NCBI GenBank assembly: GCA_947367855.1
Contig: CANBFE010000016.1
Coordinates: 19,240-83,239, forward strand
From: an uncultured Lachnospiraceae bacterium
GTDB taxonomy: Bacteria; Bacillota; Clostridia; Lachnospirales; Lachnospiraceae
Direction: 5' to 3'
Length of the DNA stretch: 64,000 nucleotides
The notes under the pieces were generated by a model. That model saw nothing but the letters and a program-made list of their open reading frames with translations. It was not told where the DNA came from and ran no database searches. Shown piece after piece: positions 33,817 to 43,360 of the stretch. Numbering within the stretch: the stretch's first letter is position 1; the number at the start of each line of letters is the position of its first letter. Made by a program: the position numbers and the translations under genes.

Positions 33817-33837
33817 TAGTTGTACCCCCTACCACTA
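33817..33837. promoter_or_regulatory. Near-palindromic putative TrmB operator
   Basis: TAGTTGTAC (33817-33825) and CTACCACTA (33829-33837) are inverted arms matching at 7 of 9 positions. They lie between the promoter at 33847-33875 and the TTG start at 33812, where bound protein would block transcription. Confidence 0.45.
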
Positions 33838-33846
33838 TTTTCCTTT

Positions 33847-33875
33847 ACCATATCATATCTGAAAATAAAAGTCAA
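33847..33875 (-). promoter_or_regulatory. Promoter of the TrmB-MFS-SGNH operon
   Basis: On the minus strand TTGACT and TATGGT are separated by 17 bases. Confidence 0.7.
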
Positions 33876-34260
33876 GCACCTGCCATTGAGGCAAACTTAT
33901 CCCACACTCGCCTTACTTCGTTTTCCAGAATATTTACCCGCACTGACATTATTTCTTTATCATCACAGGTGCCTCCCCCGTCTCCACATAAAACAAAAAT
34001 ATCTAAACAAAAACCAAACACTGCCTGGCTTCATCCGAAATCCTCTGTCTTTATAATTTTGAGCTGAGTTTTAAATATCGATTTATGATAAAAAACTGAA
34101 TATCTGACCTGTGACAGTGGAATCCACAAAAACTGTAAATGTAGATTTGGAATTACCGGCAAAAACAGCTTGAAATGTATATAAAGTTGCTATATTCTAA
34201 AAAAGAGCATTTCCCGGCAACAGGCCTATCCCCAAAAGAGAAAGAGAAGGAAACCGAAAA
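33876..34260. other. Non-coding spacer between TrmB and AraC genes
   Basis: AT-rich DNA with no supportable open frame. It holds the 36-base repeated element at 34162-34197 and otherwise nothing I can assign. The leader of the AraC gene is within it. Confidence 0.6.
34162..34197. repeat. Copy 1 of a 36-bp dispersed element
   Basis: It starts AAAACAGCTTGAAATG and ends GCTATATTC. A second copy is at 50741-50776 with one mismatch. CAGCTT and AAG(T/C)TG form an interrupted inverted repeat within it. This copy lies 63 bases before the AraC gene start. Confidence 0.7.
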
Positions 34261-35094
34261 ATGAAGGAACATCCGAAAGCGAGCAATCTGGGCACAGAGA
34301 AATATGCTGTTTATACAGGAGCCGGTACCCCCTCCTTTATCCCCCTGGTTGCAGGCATTACCCTGCCCAATCCCAATTATGTCATTTACCGGGATCATGC
34401 GGATATCTATGTTTTTGAATATGTACTGGCGGGAAAAGGGTATGTCCGCCAGGGCAAAGAGCAGGCAGAAGCCCGGGCCGGGGACGCCTATATTTTACAG
34501 CCCGGAACGTCCCACCATTATTGCGCCGATGCCCGGGAGCCCTGGACCAAAATCTGGCTCAACGCCGACGGCAGCTTCATACGGCATCTGCTTTCCGATT
34601 ATGGCCTGAACCAGGCCTTGCTGATTCCCGGCTTTGGACAGCAACAGTATTTTTACAACCTCTTTGACACCATCGAAAAGGACCCATCCAAGTGCTGCGG
34701 CAGGCTTGCGCTTGGTCTGCATGAACTCGTTCAGGCCCTCTCCTCCTGTTACGGCAATTATTGCGAAGAACATACACAGGCTGTAATGATGAAGAATTTT
34801 ATAGAACAGAACCTGACCCGGCCGTTAAAAGTCCAGGAGGCAGCCGCCAGTGTCCATTTATCCCCTTCCCGGGCAATCCATATATTTAAGGAAGCCTTCG
34901 GCATCTCTCCGTACCAGCATTATCTCGCACAGCGCTTTGAGCTTGCCCAGTCCATGCTTCTGTACACGGCACTTTCCATACAGGAAATATCGGAGCGCCT
35001 GGGGTTTGCCGATTACCATCACTTTCATATTTTTTTCAAAAAGGAATGCGGCATGTCCCCCTCACAGTTCCGCAGCAGAAAACGGCTTTCCTGA
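34261..35094 (+). CDS. AraC-family transcriptional regulator
   Basis: A 277-residue regulator. An N-terminal cupin arm-binding domain (about 35-125, with ARAGDAYILQPGTSHHYCAD) is followed by a C-terminal AraC domain with LKVQEAAASVHLSPSRAIHI and SIQEISERLGFADYHHFHIFF, ending FKKECGMSPSQFRS. It is convergent with the alpha-mannosidase operon and may regulate carbohydrate genes nearby. GAAGGA is found upstream of the ATG. Confidence 0.92.
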   Translation: MKEHPKASNLGTEKYAVYTGAGTPSFIPLVAGITLPNPNYVIYRDHADIYVFEYVLAGKGYVRQGKEQAEARAGDAYILQPGTSHHYCADAREPWTKIWLNADGSFIRHLLSDYGLNQALLIPGFGQQQYFYNLFDTIEKDPSKCCGRLALGLHELVQALSSCYGNYCEEHTQAVMMKNFIEQNLTRPLKVQEAAASVHLSPSRAIHIFKEAFGISPYQHYLAQRFELAQSMLLYTALSIQEISERLGFADYHHFHIFFKKECGMSPSQFRSRKRLS

Positions 35095-35145
35095 TTGGGG
35101 GACGTTTTTTGCCGAAACAGCCAATCCGTAAGCTGCCGTGCTGCC

Positions 35146-37995
35146 TCATCCAAGACTGACCTCCACCTCCGCCAACGCATAGGGTTCCACCTGGAACATC
35201 ACCCTGTTTCCCGCAACAGCCACTTCCGCCTCCTGTTCTCTTCCGAACAGATTGACGCATTTTGCCTCCGCCACAGGGGCGCAGAATGCCAGGCTCACCG
35301 TCTCCTTCTCTCCCCCGGTCTCATAGACCCTTACCAGAATCCTGCCGTCCTGTCCCGGCAGCACTGCGGAGACCACTGCATGCTCCGCTGATGCCCGCAG
35401 CAGGCTGCCCTCCATAGGCAGGGTGCCGTGGTGGGAGTTGGACGGCTGGTAAAAGCAGGCATGATTGCAGGATATGGCCATCTGCTCCGCCTGCCGTGCA
35501 TCCTCGCTGCAGGCGCCGAACCACAGCACAATCTGGTGTATGCCCCTCTCCGGGTAGGGATCCGGGTTGGTAGAACTGTTGATCAGGGTCAATGCCAGCT
35601 TCCTGTCTTCCCCTCTGTAGCCGTATTTGCTGTCGCTGATCAGGATGGCGCCGGGATTCTCTCCGCGTCTTGCCAGGCCGTACTGTAAAGCAGGCACATC
35701 GTTGTGAACGGAACCCCTGCGGATGGCGCCTGCAGGGATGTCGTACTGGTAGTCCACCGGCTCGTAGGCCAACGGAATGCGGTAGTCCAGAACGGGAACC
35801 ATATCGCCCCCGATGCCGTGCCAGTCCGCTCTCACGTCTATCCTCACTGCGTTCTGGTATTTATCCAGGCTGTAAGTGGCTTCTATCTTGGAGTCCCCAA
35901 TCTTCCAGCTGGCTTTCACACTCCTGCGCAGCGGACCGCCCATCTGGCGCTCCAGTGTCAAACAGCGATCCACCGGAAGCTCCCTGATATATCTGCCGAT
36001 GTTCCAGGCACTGGAGGTGCGGGTCTCCGTCTCAATATAGGTAAAACCTGCGCCTGCCTCCTGTCCCACCATCTCCGTGCCGGAGGCTTTGTCCACCATG
36101 GACACAATACGCCCTGTACCGGATGCAATCTTCACGGCCACCTGTTCATTTTCAAGCACCATATCGTCAAATGTTCCCGATACGCGCTCATTGTCCAACA
36201 GATAGGCAGGATAGCTCTCCGCTTCTTTCTCGGACAAGACTACGGTAGTGTAGCCAAGCGCCGGGACCGTCACGTCCGCCAACACACGCATGTACTTATG
36301 ATCCCAATATTGCTGCATCCGGCCGTCCACCATCTGGAAAGCGATTTCCTTCCCCTGGCTGTCCGTCACATGGACACGGCGCAGATCTCCCGTCCAGTCC
36401 CAGACGGTCAGTTCCACCACCTGGCTCCGCTCCCAGGTCAGAGAGTTGAATACATGGAAAATACGGGTGCGTCCGCTGCCCCGCTCCGTACTGGGCACGC
36501 CCACGAAATTCTCGATTCCATAGCCAGCTCCCGCTCCCTCCGACTGGCTGTAGTAGGCATCAATATCCACCTTGATGGAGGAGGTGTCGATGTTACGGCT
36601 GATGGAGGCCATGGCGTTCTGAATCTGGGTGTTAGCCGTGGCCATGGAGGTCTGGAACAGCCCCATGGCATGCTCCCTGGAATCCTGTACACAGGAACCG
36701 GTGAGAATGTCATGGAAATGGGTGAACAGCACGTCCCTCCAGGCTTTCTCCATCCTTTCCTTTGCAAATCTGAAACCGGTAAACCTTCCCGCCAGTGCGG
36801 ACATGGCTTCCGCGTCCTGCAGGGCTGCCTCCAGACGGCGGTTGCCGCGTTTGATCCGGCTCTGGGTGGTATAGCAGCCGGGCGCGAAATAGTTCATCTC
36901 ATGATCCACCACTGGCAGCCTGTCCCACACGCGCTCCGCTTCCTGGAAGAATTCATGGAAAGTGCCGAACGCAATCCGGGGATAGACAGGCCACTCCATC
37001 ATCTCCAGTGCCCGCTCCACATCCCTTCTGGTAGGACCGCCGCCATGATCTCCCACGCCGTAGACCACCAGGCCTGTGCGCAGCCCCATGCAGCGCCTGC
37101 TGATTTCCGGGAACCCTGAAGCTATGTGGGGAGTGATTGCGCCATTGTACCAGTTTGGCTCCTTGTAGGCCAGGACTTCCTTTCCGGAGGGCGCTTTGTA
37201 GCGGTAGAGGATTTCCTTTCCACCGTTTCCCCGGCAGTGGTAATAATATTTCACTTCACCGAACCGGTTGATCTCCGGCACGTTGGCGCTGTGCCCGAAG
37301 GTATCCGGGGAAAAGTCTACCTCCAGCCTGTCCACGCCCCAGACCTTCTCCATGTACTCCCTGGTGTACTGGATATGGCGCAGCAGGGACTCGCCGCCCG
37401 GCATGTTCTTGTCCGTCTCCACCCAGGCGGCGGCAGTGACCTCCCAACGGCCCTGGGCAATGCGCTTCCTGATCTCCTCCATCATGTCCGGATCGTATTC
37501 TTCCACGATCTTGTACACCGCGCCCTGGGACTGGGAGTACCTGAACTCCGGATACTGGTCCATGATGTTCAGCATGGAACGGAAGGTGGCCAGAGTCGCG
37601 GCCACAGTCTCGTTGAAGCTCCACATCCAATTCATGTCAATATGGGCATGGGCGGCCAGAATCAGCTTGTAGCTCTTGGCCTCTTCCTCCAGAGGGGCAA
37701 GCATTTTCTCCGCATCCCGGCAGTCCTGATTGGTGAGGACACCCTGAACCTCCGCCTTCTCCAACAGAAAATCCAGTGCCGGTTCCAACACGCTGTCAAA
37801 ACAGCTCTGCTGCTCCTCTGAAAGGCGCAGGGCAAACTCCAGTTCACTGATAATCCTGTGGTTGGCCCGGTTGGGACGCGTGATATGCGCCTGCTCTTCC
37901 ATGGGGGTTCCGAAAGTATACTCGAATCCGGTCTTCTCCCGGTTCCCTCCGATGGACGTCTTCAGTTTCACGAATTTGTCTGCAATCTTTGCCAT
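35146..37995 (-). CDS. GH38 alpha-mannosidase (long form)
   Basis: A 949-residue family 38 enzyme that removes alpha-linked mannose with retention. An N-terminal domain of about 105 residues precedes the catalytic domain. Metal ligands are His118 and Asp120 in AAHAHIDMNWMW, and the nucleophile Asp231 is in FSPDTFGHSANVPEIN. A third block, FTHFHDILTGSC, carries further metal ligands, and GVGDHGGGPTRRD is the substrate loop. The second half forms the usual beta domains. No signal peptide, so it is cytoplasmic and works on imported oligosaccharides. It is last in the GH38-GH125-GH38 operon. Confidence 0.95.
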   Translation of the reverse strand: MAKIADKFVKLKTSIGGNREKTGFEYTFGTPMEEQAHITRPNRANHRIISELEFALRLSEEQQSCFDSVLEPALDFLLEKAEVQGVLTNQDCRDAEKMLAPLEEEAKSYKLILAAHAHIDMNWMWSFNETVAATLATFRSMLNIMDQYPEFRYSQSQGAVYKIVEEYDPDMMEEIRKRIAQGRWEVTAAAWVETDKNMPGGESLLRHIQYTREYMEKVWGVDRLEVDFSPDTFGHSANVPEINRFGEVKYYYHCRGNGGKEILYRYKAPSGKEVLAYKEPNWYNGAITPHIASGFPEISRRCMGLRTGLVVYGVGDHGGGPTRRDVERALEMMEWPVYPRIAFGTFHEFFQEAERVWDRLPVVDHEMNYFAPGCYTTQSRIKRGNRRLEAALQDAEAMSALAGRFTGFRFAKERMEKAWRDVLFTHFHDILTGSCVQDSREHAMGLFQTSMATANTQIQNAMASISRNIDTSSIKVDIDAYYSQSEGAGAGYGIENFVGVPSTERGSGRTRIFHVFNSLTWERSQVVELTVWDWTGDLRRVHVTDSQGKEIAFQMVDGRMQQYWDHKYMRVLADVTVPALGYTTVVLSEKEAESYPAYLLDNERVSGTFDDMVLENEQVAVKIASGTGRIVSMVDKASGTEMVGQEAGAGFTYIETETRTSSAWNIGRYIRELPVDRCLTLERQMGGPLRRSVKASWKIGDSKIEATYSLDKYQNAVRIDVRADWHGIGGDMVPVLDYRIPLAYEPVDYQYDIPAGAIRRGSVHNDVPALQYGLARRGENPGAILISDSKYGYRGEDRKLALTLINSSTNPDPYPERGIHQIVLWFGACSEDARQAEQMAISCNHACFYQPSNSHHGTLPMEGSLLRASAEHAVVSAVLPGQDGRILVRVYETGGEKETVSLAFCAPVAEAKCVNLFGREQEAEVAVAGNRVMFQVEPYALAEVEVSLG

Positions 37996-38034
37996 AGCAG
38001 CCTCCTTTGATTTATGCCGTTATATCTCTTCCCC

Positions 38035-39312
38035 TCACTTCCAGAAACGCTCCTCCATCAGCTTATGCAAAAGCTCCGCAAATAATGTGTTAGCCCATGC
38101 GAACCACGGCCTGGAATACACTTCCGGCTCCGAGGGATCAAAGGATTCGTGCATATAATTGGTTCCGGCATGGGTTTTGGCAAGCATATCCAGACACGCC
38201 TCTATCTCTCCCCGGTTCACAGATGTAAGAGCCTGCATGATGATTCCGATATGCCACACATATCCCTCCGGTGTATGGGGACTTCCCACTCCCCTCGCAA
38301 TACTCCCCTGAAAATAATAGGGATTGTCTGCAGATAAGATAAATCTGCGGGTATTCTGATAGACAGGATCCTCCCTGTCACAGTAACCCAGATAAGGCAT
38401 GGACAGAAGGCTTGGGGAATTGGCGTCGTCCATCAGGTTATACCTGCCCAATCCGTCCGTTTCATAGGCATAGATCCGTCCGTACTTTGGATGCTCTACT
38501 ACCCCGTACCTCTCGATCCCCCGGCGGATCTCCCCGGACAGAACCCTGCACTTCCCGGCAAGCTCGCTCTCCCCATAGCACTCACGGCATATTTCATCCG
38601 CAAACTCCATAGCCTTCACTGCCATCATATTGGAGGGAATCAGATAGCCCAACTCACAGCAGTCATCGGAGGGCCTGAATCCGGACCAGGTCATTCCCGT
38701 CACCTTCACTGCAGTCCCTCTTCCCCCATTGGGCAAAGTATCGGTTTTCCCACAGTTATGGCGCTGAAAATAATATTCGGATTTTCCGTGATCCTGTTCC
38801 GTCTGAAAAGTCTTCACAATCGCAGCAATCATCTCATAATAGCTCTCAGTAAAAATCCTGCGGATCCCTGTGGTTTTCCAGTAGTGATATCCCAGATAAA
38901 GCGGCGCGCACAGCGAATCCACCTCATACTTCCGCTCCCACACATGATCGTTTAGAACCGTATCATCCTTATGACCCGCCCCGTTTGCGGACTCGTTAAA
39001 GGCATTTGCATACGGGTCCATGCGGACAAGCGCAGCCTGTTTCGCAATAATGCCCTCCAGGATCTCCTGCAGTTCCCTATCCTCCCCGGCAAACTGCACA
39101 TAGGGCCGGACCTGTGCCGCAGAATCCCGAAGCCACATGGCCGGAATGTCTCCTGTGATGACAAAGTAGCTGCCATCCTCCAGCTGCTTTACCGTGGTCT
39201 CCATTGTATTTAAAAAGCATCTGGAAACCAACGGAGCCAGTGCCGCATAGCGGGCTGCGTAATATTCCTCCAGTTCCGCTGCCCTCTTCCTTAAGATTTC
39301 CGGTATTTTCAT
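38035..39312 (-). CDS. GH125 exo-alpha-1,6-mannosidase
   Basis: A 425-residue metal-independent alpha-mannosidase. The family segments are FVITGDIPAMWLRDSAAQVR, PYANAFNESANG, MTWSGFRPSDDCCELGYLIP (acid region) and a C-terminal MHESFDPSEPEVYSRPWFAW. GH125 enzymes invert the anomeric carbon and remove alpha-1,6-mannose from N-glycan cores or yeast mannan. The ATG at 39312 has GGAGGA eight bases before it. It sits between two GH38 genes, 70 and 39 bases away, which fits sequential trimming of alpha-1,2/1,3/1,6-linked mannose. Confidence 0.95.
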   Translation of the reverse strand: MKIPEILRKRAAELEEYYAARYAALAPLVSRCFLNTMETTVKQLEDGSYFVITGDIPAMWLRDSAAQVRPYVQFAGEDRELQEILEGIIAKQAALVRMDPYANAFNESANGAGHKDDTVLNDHVWERKYEVDSLCAPLYLGYHYWKTTGIRRIFTESYYEMIAAIVKTFQTEQDHGKSEYYFQRHNCGKTDTLPNGGRGTAVKVTGMTWSGFRPSDDCCELGYLIPSNMMAVKAMEFADEICRECYGESELAGKCRVLSGEIRRGIERYGVVEHPKYGRIYAYETDGLGRYNLMDDANSPSLLSMPYLGYCDREDPVYQNTRRFILSADNPYYFQGSIARGVGSPHTPEGYVWHIGIIMQALTSVNRGEIEACLDMLAKTHAGTNYMHESFDPSEPEVYSRPWFAWANTLFAELLHKLMEERFWK

Positions 39313-39382
39313 ATCCCTGTTCCTCCTCATTTCTATCATATCCGCCTTCCGAAAGGCGGTGCGCAAGCTCCTTTCGCTTTTC

Positions 39383-41854
39383 CTACAGTTCTGTCAAAGC
39401 CCTTTCCTCCAGACTTCCTGTCCGGGGATTCCAGAGAAAGGTCTTAATCTCAAAGGGCTTAAAATGTATCCTGTCCTCCTGCCTTCCCTCAAAAAACACC
39501 AGTCTCGCCTCTGCTTCTTTCCCGGTTCCCTCATAAAGCCTTATCAGATATTCCGAACCCTCCCAAGTCTTTTTCATGGCGGACAGCACCACCGCAGGAT
39601 TGTCGATTGTCAACGGGCAGGGCAGTTTCTCTCCCTCCCCTGGCGGGCAGTATGAAAAGGCATATGGCTGCTCATTAAATGCCTGGGCCAGGCGGTCAAC
39701 AGATTCGCTCACCGCATCTGCCTCTCCCCCTACAATATAAAAACGGTAAAAACGCTCTCCCTGCTCCATCCTGGGCGCCCACTGCTCTTCCTGCAGGGTC
39801 TTGCCCATTGTGAAGTCGGCTGCCGAATAGCCCGCGCTGCGCAGCAATGTGATTCCCAGCTCCCCGTCCCGGTAATCCGCCCCATAGGTTCCGTCATTGA
39901 TCACCGCCAATGCTGTTTTTTGGAGGGCATCCTCCACCATACACCATTTCTGGGATACCGTCTCCTGCCCCTGTTTCAGCTCCTCCCTGCCGAACATGAT
40001 CTGTCCCTGGAAACGCTTCTCTCCCCGGGCCATGGCGAGCACCAGTTTCAGACATTGCTCCTTCTCCATGAAATGAACCCCTGTCTCCACCTCAAACCCG
40101 GTCCCCTGTTTCGGCAGCTTATATCGGATATAGGCTCTGGAAGCCTCCAGTCCGAAAACTGCTTCCACAGTAGTCCTGACAGCGCCGTCCTCAATCACCC
40201 GCACAGAAGGGATCACCTTCTCCTTCAAACCGCAGTATTCACTTCCCGCATGAGGGGACAGAAGCTGAAACTCCCTTCGCGCGCCGGAATTTCCCGAAGC
40301 AATCCCCCATGAATTGACAGTGTCCTCAAAGCAGGTCAAACGCATGCTCCGCTCTTTCAGAAGCACTCTGCCGCCTGTACTGTATTCCTTCAGAAGTCCT
40401 GTCCTGGTGTCGATTACCACCCGCATTTCACCGTTATCGAAGAGGTACTCCGGCAAGGACACAATCTCGCCAAACTCCGGTCTCCTGGAAAGCGGCTTGT
40501 AAAAAACGTCCATCCGGTTCATGGAAAATGCCTTCAGAGTCGCATGAACCACGATTTTTTTCCTCCAGTCAATATTGAAGTTGGAGCACTCCTTCTCCGC
40601 CTGGGCCGGAATGCGCTTCCCGCAGAATTCCACTTCAGGATACAGGAAGTCCGTAGTCCAGTTTTGTTTCGGCAGCCCGGTCTCACACTCGAATACACCA
40701 GTGATGTCATAGGGATGGAGGTTGTAAAAAAGAATGACTGAACTCCCCTCCTTTACGGGATATTCCGGCGCGGCCAGAGCCAGTGCCATGGAATGCTTTG
40801 TCCTGCTCATGATTTCCAGGCCATAATCCAACAGCCGGAGAGTATCCGCCTCCACCAACGGACTGCCCGAACCAGGCAGCGCATCATGGAACTCGCTGAA
40901 TAGAAGCGCCTGCATGGCAGCCTCCAGTTCTTCCTGTGGGTATTCCTTCCGGCCAGACAGCCGGGCGGCGACAGCCATCTTCTCCGTGGAATAAATCTCA
41001 TTCTCCAACGCCCGGTGCCTCTGCTTTACCTGAATCTGGGAAGTATAGCATCCCGGCGCCACCGGATTCAGCCCATGGGAAATTCTGGGCAGAACCGGCT
41101 CTTTATCCCTCAGTTCCTGAAAATAAGCCTCCGGTGTAGAGTGCAGGATACAATGATTCCCATCTTCTTCCGTCAGCTCCGCCAGATCCCGCAGATCCTT
41201 CCGGGAAGGCCCGCCACCATGATCGCCTACGCCCCAAAGAAAAAGCGTCACCTCCTCCTGCGCCTTTTCCTCCAGAAAGCTCCTCAGTTCCTCCGCAGCA
41301 TGTCCCCATACCGAATTATAGTTCTCATCGGAGCGGTGTACCAGTATCTGCGAACCGTCCAACCCCTCCCAGACAAAATCCTGCTCCGTAAACGGAAAAT
41401 CCCCTTTCCCCGGACGGCATACCAGATAGGAATCATACCCCGCTTTCCGCAGGATCTGCACCAGCCCCCTGGAATGCCCAAAAGAGTCGAAATTCACAGC
41501 CGTGGCAGGACTGTATCCAAACTCCTTCTCAAAGAATCGCCTGCCCCTCTCGATATTCCGGATAATGGATTCCCCCGAAGGCATGTTGCAGTCCGGCTGC
41601 AGATACCAGCCTCCCATAATATGCCATTTTCCCTCCCGGACACATCGCTTTATCCGTTCAAAAAGCAAAGGACTGTGCTCCTTTACCCATTCATACAGCA
41701 ACGATTCATTGTGATTAAACACAAAGCCGTCAAATTCGTCCGCAAGCTCCGCTGCCGTTCTGAAAGTGGACAGAGCCTCGCTGCAGCCCTCCTGCCATCT
41801 CCACAGCCATACCGGATCCAGATGCGCGTTTGCCACCAGATGTATTTTCTTCAT
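39383..41854 (-). CDS. GH38 alpha-mannosidase (short form)
   Basis: An 823-residue family 38 enzyme, cytoplasmic, without the N-terminal extra domain of the neighbour. Metal ligands are His11 and Asp13 (VANAHLDPVWLW), the nucleophile Asp123 is in NFDSFGHSRGL, GVGDHGGGPSRKD is the loop found in both paralogues, and LLFSEFHDALPGSGS carries the remaining ligands. The two GH38 proteins are clearly diverged and probably prefer different linkages. The ATG at 41854 has GGAGG ten bases upstream, while the in-frame TTG and ATG just before overlap that site. The gene is first in the operon, under a consensus promoter (41888-41916). Confidence 0.95.
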   Translation of the reverse strand: MKKIHLVANAHLDPVWLWRWQEGCSEALSTFRTAAELADEFDGFVFNHNESLLYEWVKEHSPLLFERIKRCVREGKWHIMGGWYLQPDCNMPSGESIIRNIERGRRFFEKEFGYSPATAVNFDSFGHSRGLVQILRKAGYDSYLVCRPGKGDFPFTEQDFVWEGLDGSQILVHRSDENYNSVWGHAAEELRSFLEEKAQEEVTLFLWGVGDHGGGPSRKDLRDLAELTEEDGNHCILHSTPEAYFQELRDKEPVLPRISHGLNPVAPGCYTSQIQVKQRHRALENEIYSTEKMAVAARLSGRKEYPQEELEAAMQALLFSEFHDALPGSGSPLVEADTLRLLDYGLEIMSRTKHSMALALAAPEYPVKEGSSVILFYNLHPYDITGVFECETGLPKQNWTTDFLYPEVEFCGKRIPAQAEKECSNFNIDWRKKIVVHATLKAFSMNRMDVFYKPLSRRPEFGEIVSLPEYLFDNGEMRVVIDTRTGLLKEYSTGGRVLLKERSMRLTCFEDTVNSWGIASGNSGARREFQLLSPHAGSEYCGLKEKVIPSVRVIEDGAVRTTVEAVFGLEASRAYIRYKLPKQGTGFEVETGVHFMEKEQCLKLVLAMARGEKRFQGQIMFGREELKQGQETVSQKWCMVEDALQKTALAVINDGTYGADYRDGELGITLLRSAGYSAADFTMGKTLQEEQWAPRMEQGERFYRFYIVGGEADAVSESVDRLAQAFNEQPYAFSYCPPGEGEKLPCPLTIDNPAVVLSAMKKTWEGSEYLIRLYEGTGKEAEARLVFFEGRQEDRIHFKPFEIKTFLWNPRTGSLEERALTEL

Positions 41855-41887
41855 TCCATCCATTCCCTCCAAATCCCTACTGGATAT

Positions 41888-41916
41888 ATTATATATGTCA
41901 TTTAATAATATGTCAA
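41888..41916 (-). promoter_or_regulatory. Promoter/operator of the mannosidase operon
   Basis: A perfect TTGACA and TATAAT 17 bases apart on the minus strand. The spacer starts TATTATTAAATG and repeats TGACATA inside it. The whole is nearly identical to the promoter of the ABC importer (46642-46670). Confidence 0.85.
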
Positions 41917-42001
41917 TTTGGAAACATATTTTATCGGCATTTTCTGTAAAAAAGCAAAAAGAAAAAGGACACTGGATCCATCTCCAATCGCCCTTTCGCT
42001 C

Positions 42002-43132
42002 TTATCCCCGTTCCTGCCTCTCCCCCCTGATAACCTTGTAGGGAACATTATATCTCTTCGGCACTTCCTTCCCTTCAATGCGTTTTTTCAGATATTTGAC
42101 TGCCATGGTTCCCATCAGATATTCATCCTGCACCACATGGGAAAAGACGGGATTCGAATCACAGGCTTCGTCAATGCCGTCAAAGAACACAACCTCCTTC
42201 TCCTTCTCCTGCCCCATCTCACGCAATATCTTATATACCATGATTCCCAATTCTACGCCCACCGCAAAAAAACCGGTCACATGAGGGTACTTCCGGATAA
42301 AGCTTTTCACCGCCTTCATGTCCATGCGCTCCTCCCCTTCGTCTTCGCCCATTCGGGGAAGGAAGGCATGCAGATTTCTCAGCCACATATCCTCATTGGT
42401 TCTCAGGCCATGCTCAAGCAGACTGTCCAGATAGCCCGAAAAACGCGCCGCCACACTGGATGTCTGCATGGAGGGATGGGACAGAAAACAAATATCCCTG
42501 TGCCCCCTCTCAATGAGCAGCGCCATCAAATCCCTGGAAGCCTGATAATTATCCGTACAAACGCAGGGAATCGGAAGCCCGGTCAGCTCCCTGTCAACCA
42601 TGACGATGGGAAACTGCTCCACCGACAGCCTCAGCACTTCCGCATTGTAAGTCTCCCCCTGCACACACATCAGGATGATACCCTGGACTCCCAGTGCAAT
42701 CAGCTCCTCTATGGCTTTTGACTCCTCCGCCATGTTGCCGTATGTACATTTCAGAATCATATGGAAGTTCTGCTTTCTGCACTCCCTCTCGATTCCGTTG
42801 ACCACATCGCTGCCGTATGCGGCGCCGAAGCCGTCCAAAACCACGCCGATGAGCTTTCCCCTGCCCTCCAGGGTTCCTGCCAGAGAACCTGTATTTTTCT
42901 CCCCGTCCGCCCTGGCATTCTCCAACACATAGGAGCCTTTCCCGGGTCTTCTGGTAATCAGATTCTGATCGGCCAGCATTTCCAGTGCTTTTTTACTGGT
43001 AATACGGCTTACGCTGTATTGCTCCGCCAGTTCCTTCTCTGACGGAAGACGGCTTCCGGGCGGATACTTTTGAGATCTGATCCCCTGCAAAAGATCATTA
43101 TATATTTTTTGATATAGAAGTTCCTTCTCCAT
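42002..43132 (-). CDS. GntR-LacI hybrid repressor (AraR-like)
   Basis: A 376-residue regulator with a GntR winged helix at 1-70 (YPPGSRLPSEKELAEQYSVS and RITSKKALEMLADQNLITRR) fused to a LacI/periplasmic-binding type sensor domain (GKLIGVVLDGFGAAYGSDVV, PIVMVDRELTGLPIPCVCTD and VVFFDGIDEACDSNPVFSHV). This is the AraR layout, so a sugar ligand is expected to release it from DNA. It lies between the mannosidase operon and the ABC importer, and its own promoter shares their -35 region sequence, which makes it the probable regulator of all three units. Confidence 0.9.
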   Translation of the reverse strand: MEKELLYQKIYNDLLQGIRSQKYPPGSRLPSEKELAEQYSVSRITSKKALEMLADQNLITRRPGKGSYVLENARADGEKNTGSLAGTLEGRGKLIGVVLDGFGAAYGSDVVNGIERECRKQNFHMILKCTYGNMAEESKAIEELIALGVQGIILMCVQGETYNAEVLRLSVEQFPIVMVDRELTGLPIPCVCTDNYQASRDLMALLIERGHRDICFLSHPSMQTSSVAARFSGYLDSLLEHGLRTNEDMWLRNLHAFLPRMGEDEGEERMDMKAVKSFIRKYPHVTGFFAVGVELGIMVYKILREMGQEKEKEVVFFDGIDEACDSNPVFSHVVQDEYLMGTMAVKYLKKRIEGKEVPKRYNVPYKVIRGERQERG

Positions 43133-43158
43133 TCACACACCCCGCTTACATTGCTATC

Positions 43159-43187
43159 AGTATATCCTTTTTGAATTGATATGTCAA
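43159..43187 (-). promoter_or_regulatory. Promoter of the GntR-LacI repressor gene
   Basis: TTGACA and TATACT are 17 bases apart on the minus strand, and the spacer starts TATCAATTC. The first 11 bases match the ABC importer promoter. Confidence 0.8.
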
Positions 43188-43211
43188 ACCGAAATTCATG
43201 CGATACCGTTA

Positions 43212-43235
43212 AACAGCAAATTCAGGGTTGCTGTT
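43212..43235. repeat. Perfect inverted repeat upstream of the repressor promoter
   Basis: AACAGCAA (43212-43219) and TTGCTGTT (43228-43235) form 8-base perfect arms around eight bases. There is no T run after it, so it looks more like an operator than a terminator. Confidence 0.5.
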
Positions 43236-43303
43236 CACTCTTGAACCGTAACAAATCAGGCTCCATTCCTGCAACCCGTCCGGAGTTATGTCAGGTTTCC
43301 TAT

Positions 43304-43335
43304 ATAAAAGCAACGCCCGGAAGCTTCTCCGGGCG
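43304..43335 (-). terminator. Terminator of the sugar ABC operon
   Basis: CGCCCGGA (43314-43321) and TCCGGGCG (43328-43335) form an 8-bp perfect stem. On the minus strand TTGCTTTT follows. It lies 26 bases after the binding-protein gene. Confidence 0.75.
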
Positions 43336-43360
43336 CCCATTTTTTGGAAATGCAGTCAAT

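Noticed and set aside
33820..34056. A 78-codon plus-strand frame in the TrmB-AraC spacer
   Set aside because: Crosses the TrmB promoter and operator, no ribosome site and no domain-like sequence.
35704..37119. A 471-codon plus-strand open frame
   Set aside because: Antisense to the GH38 alpha-mannosidase with intact catalytic motifs, and no start signals.
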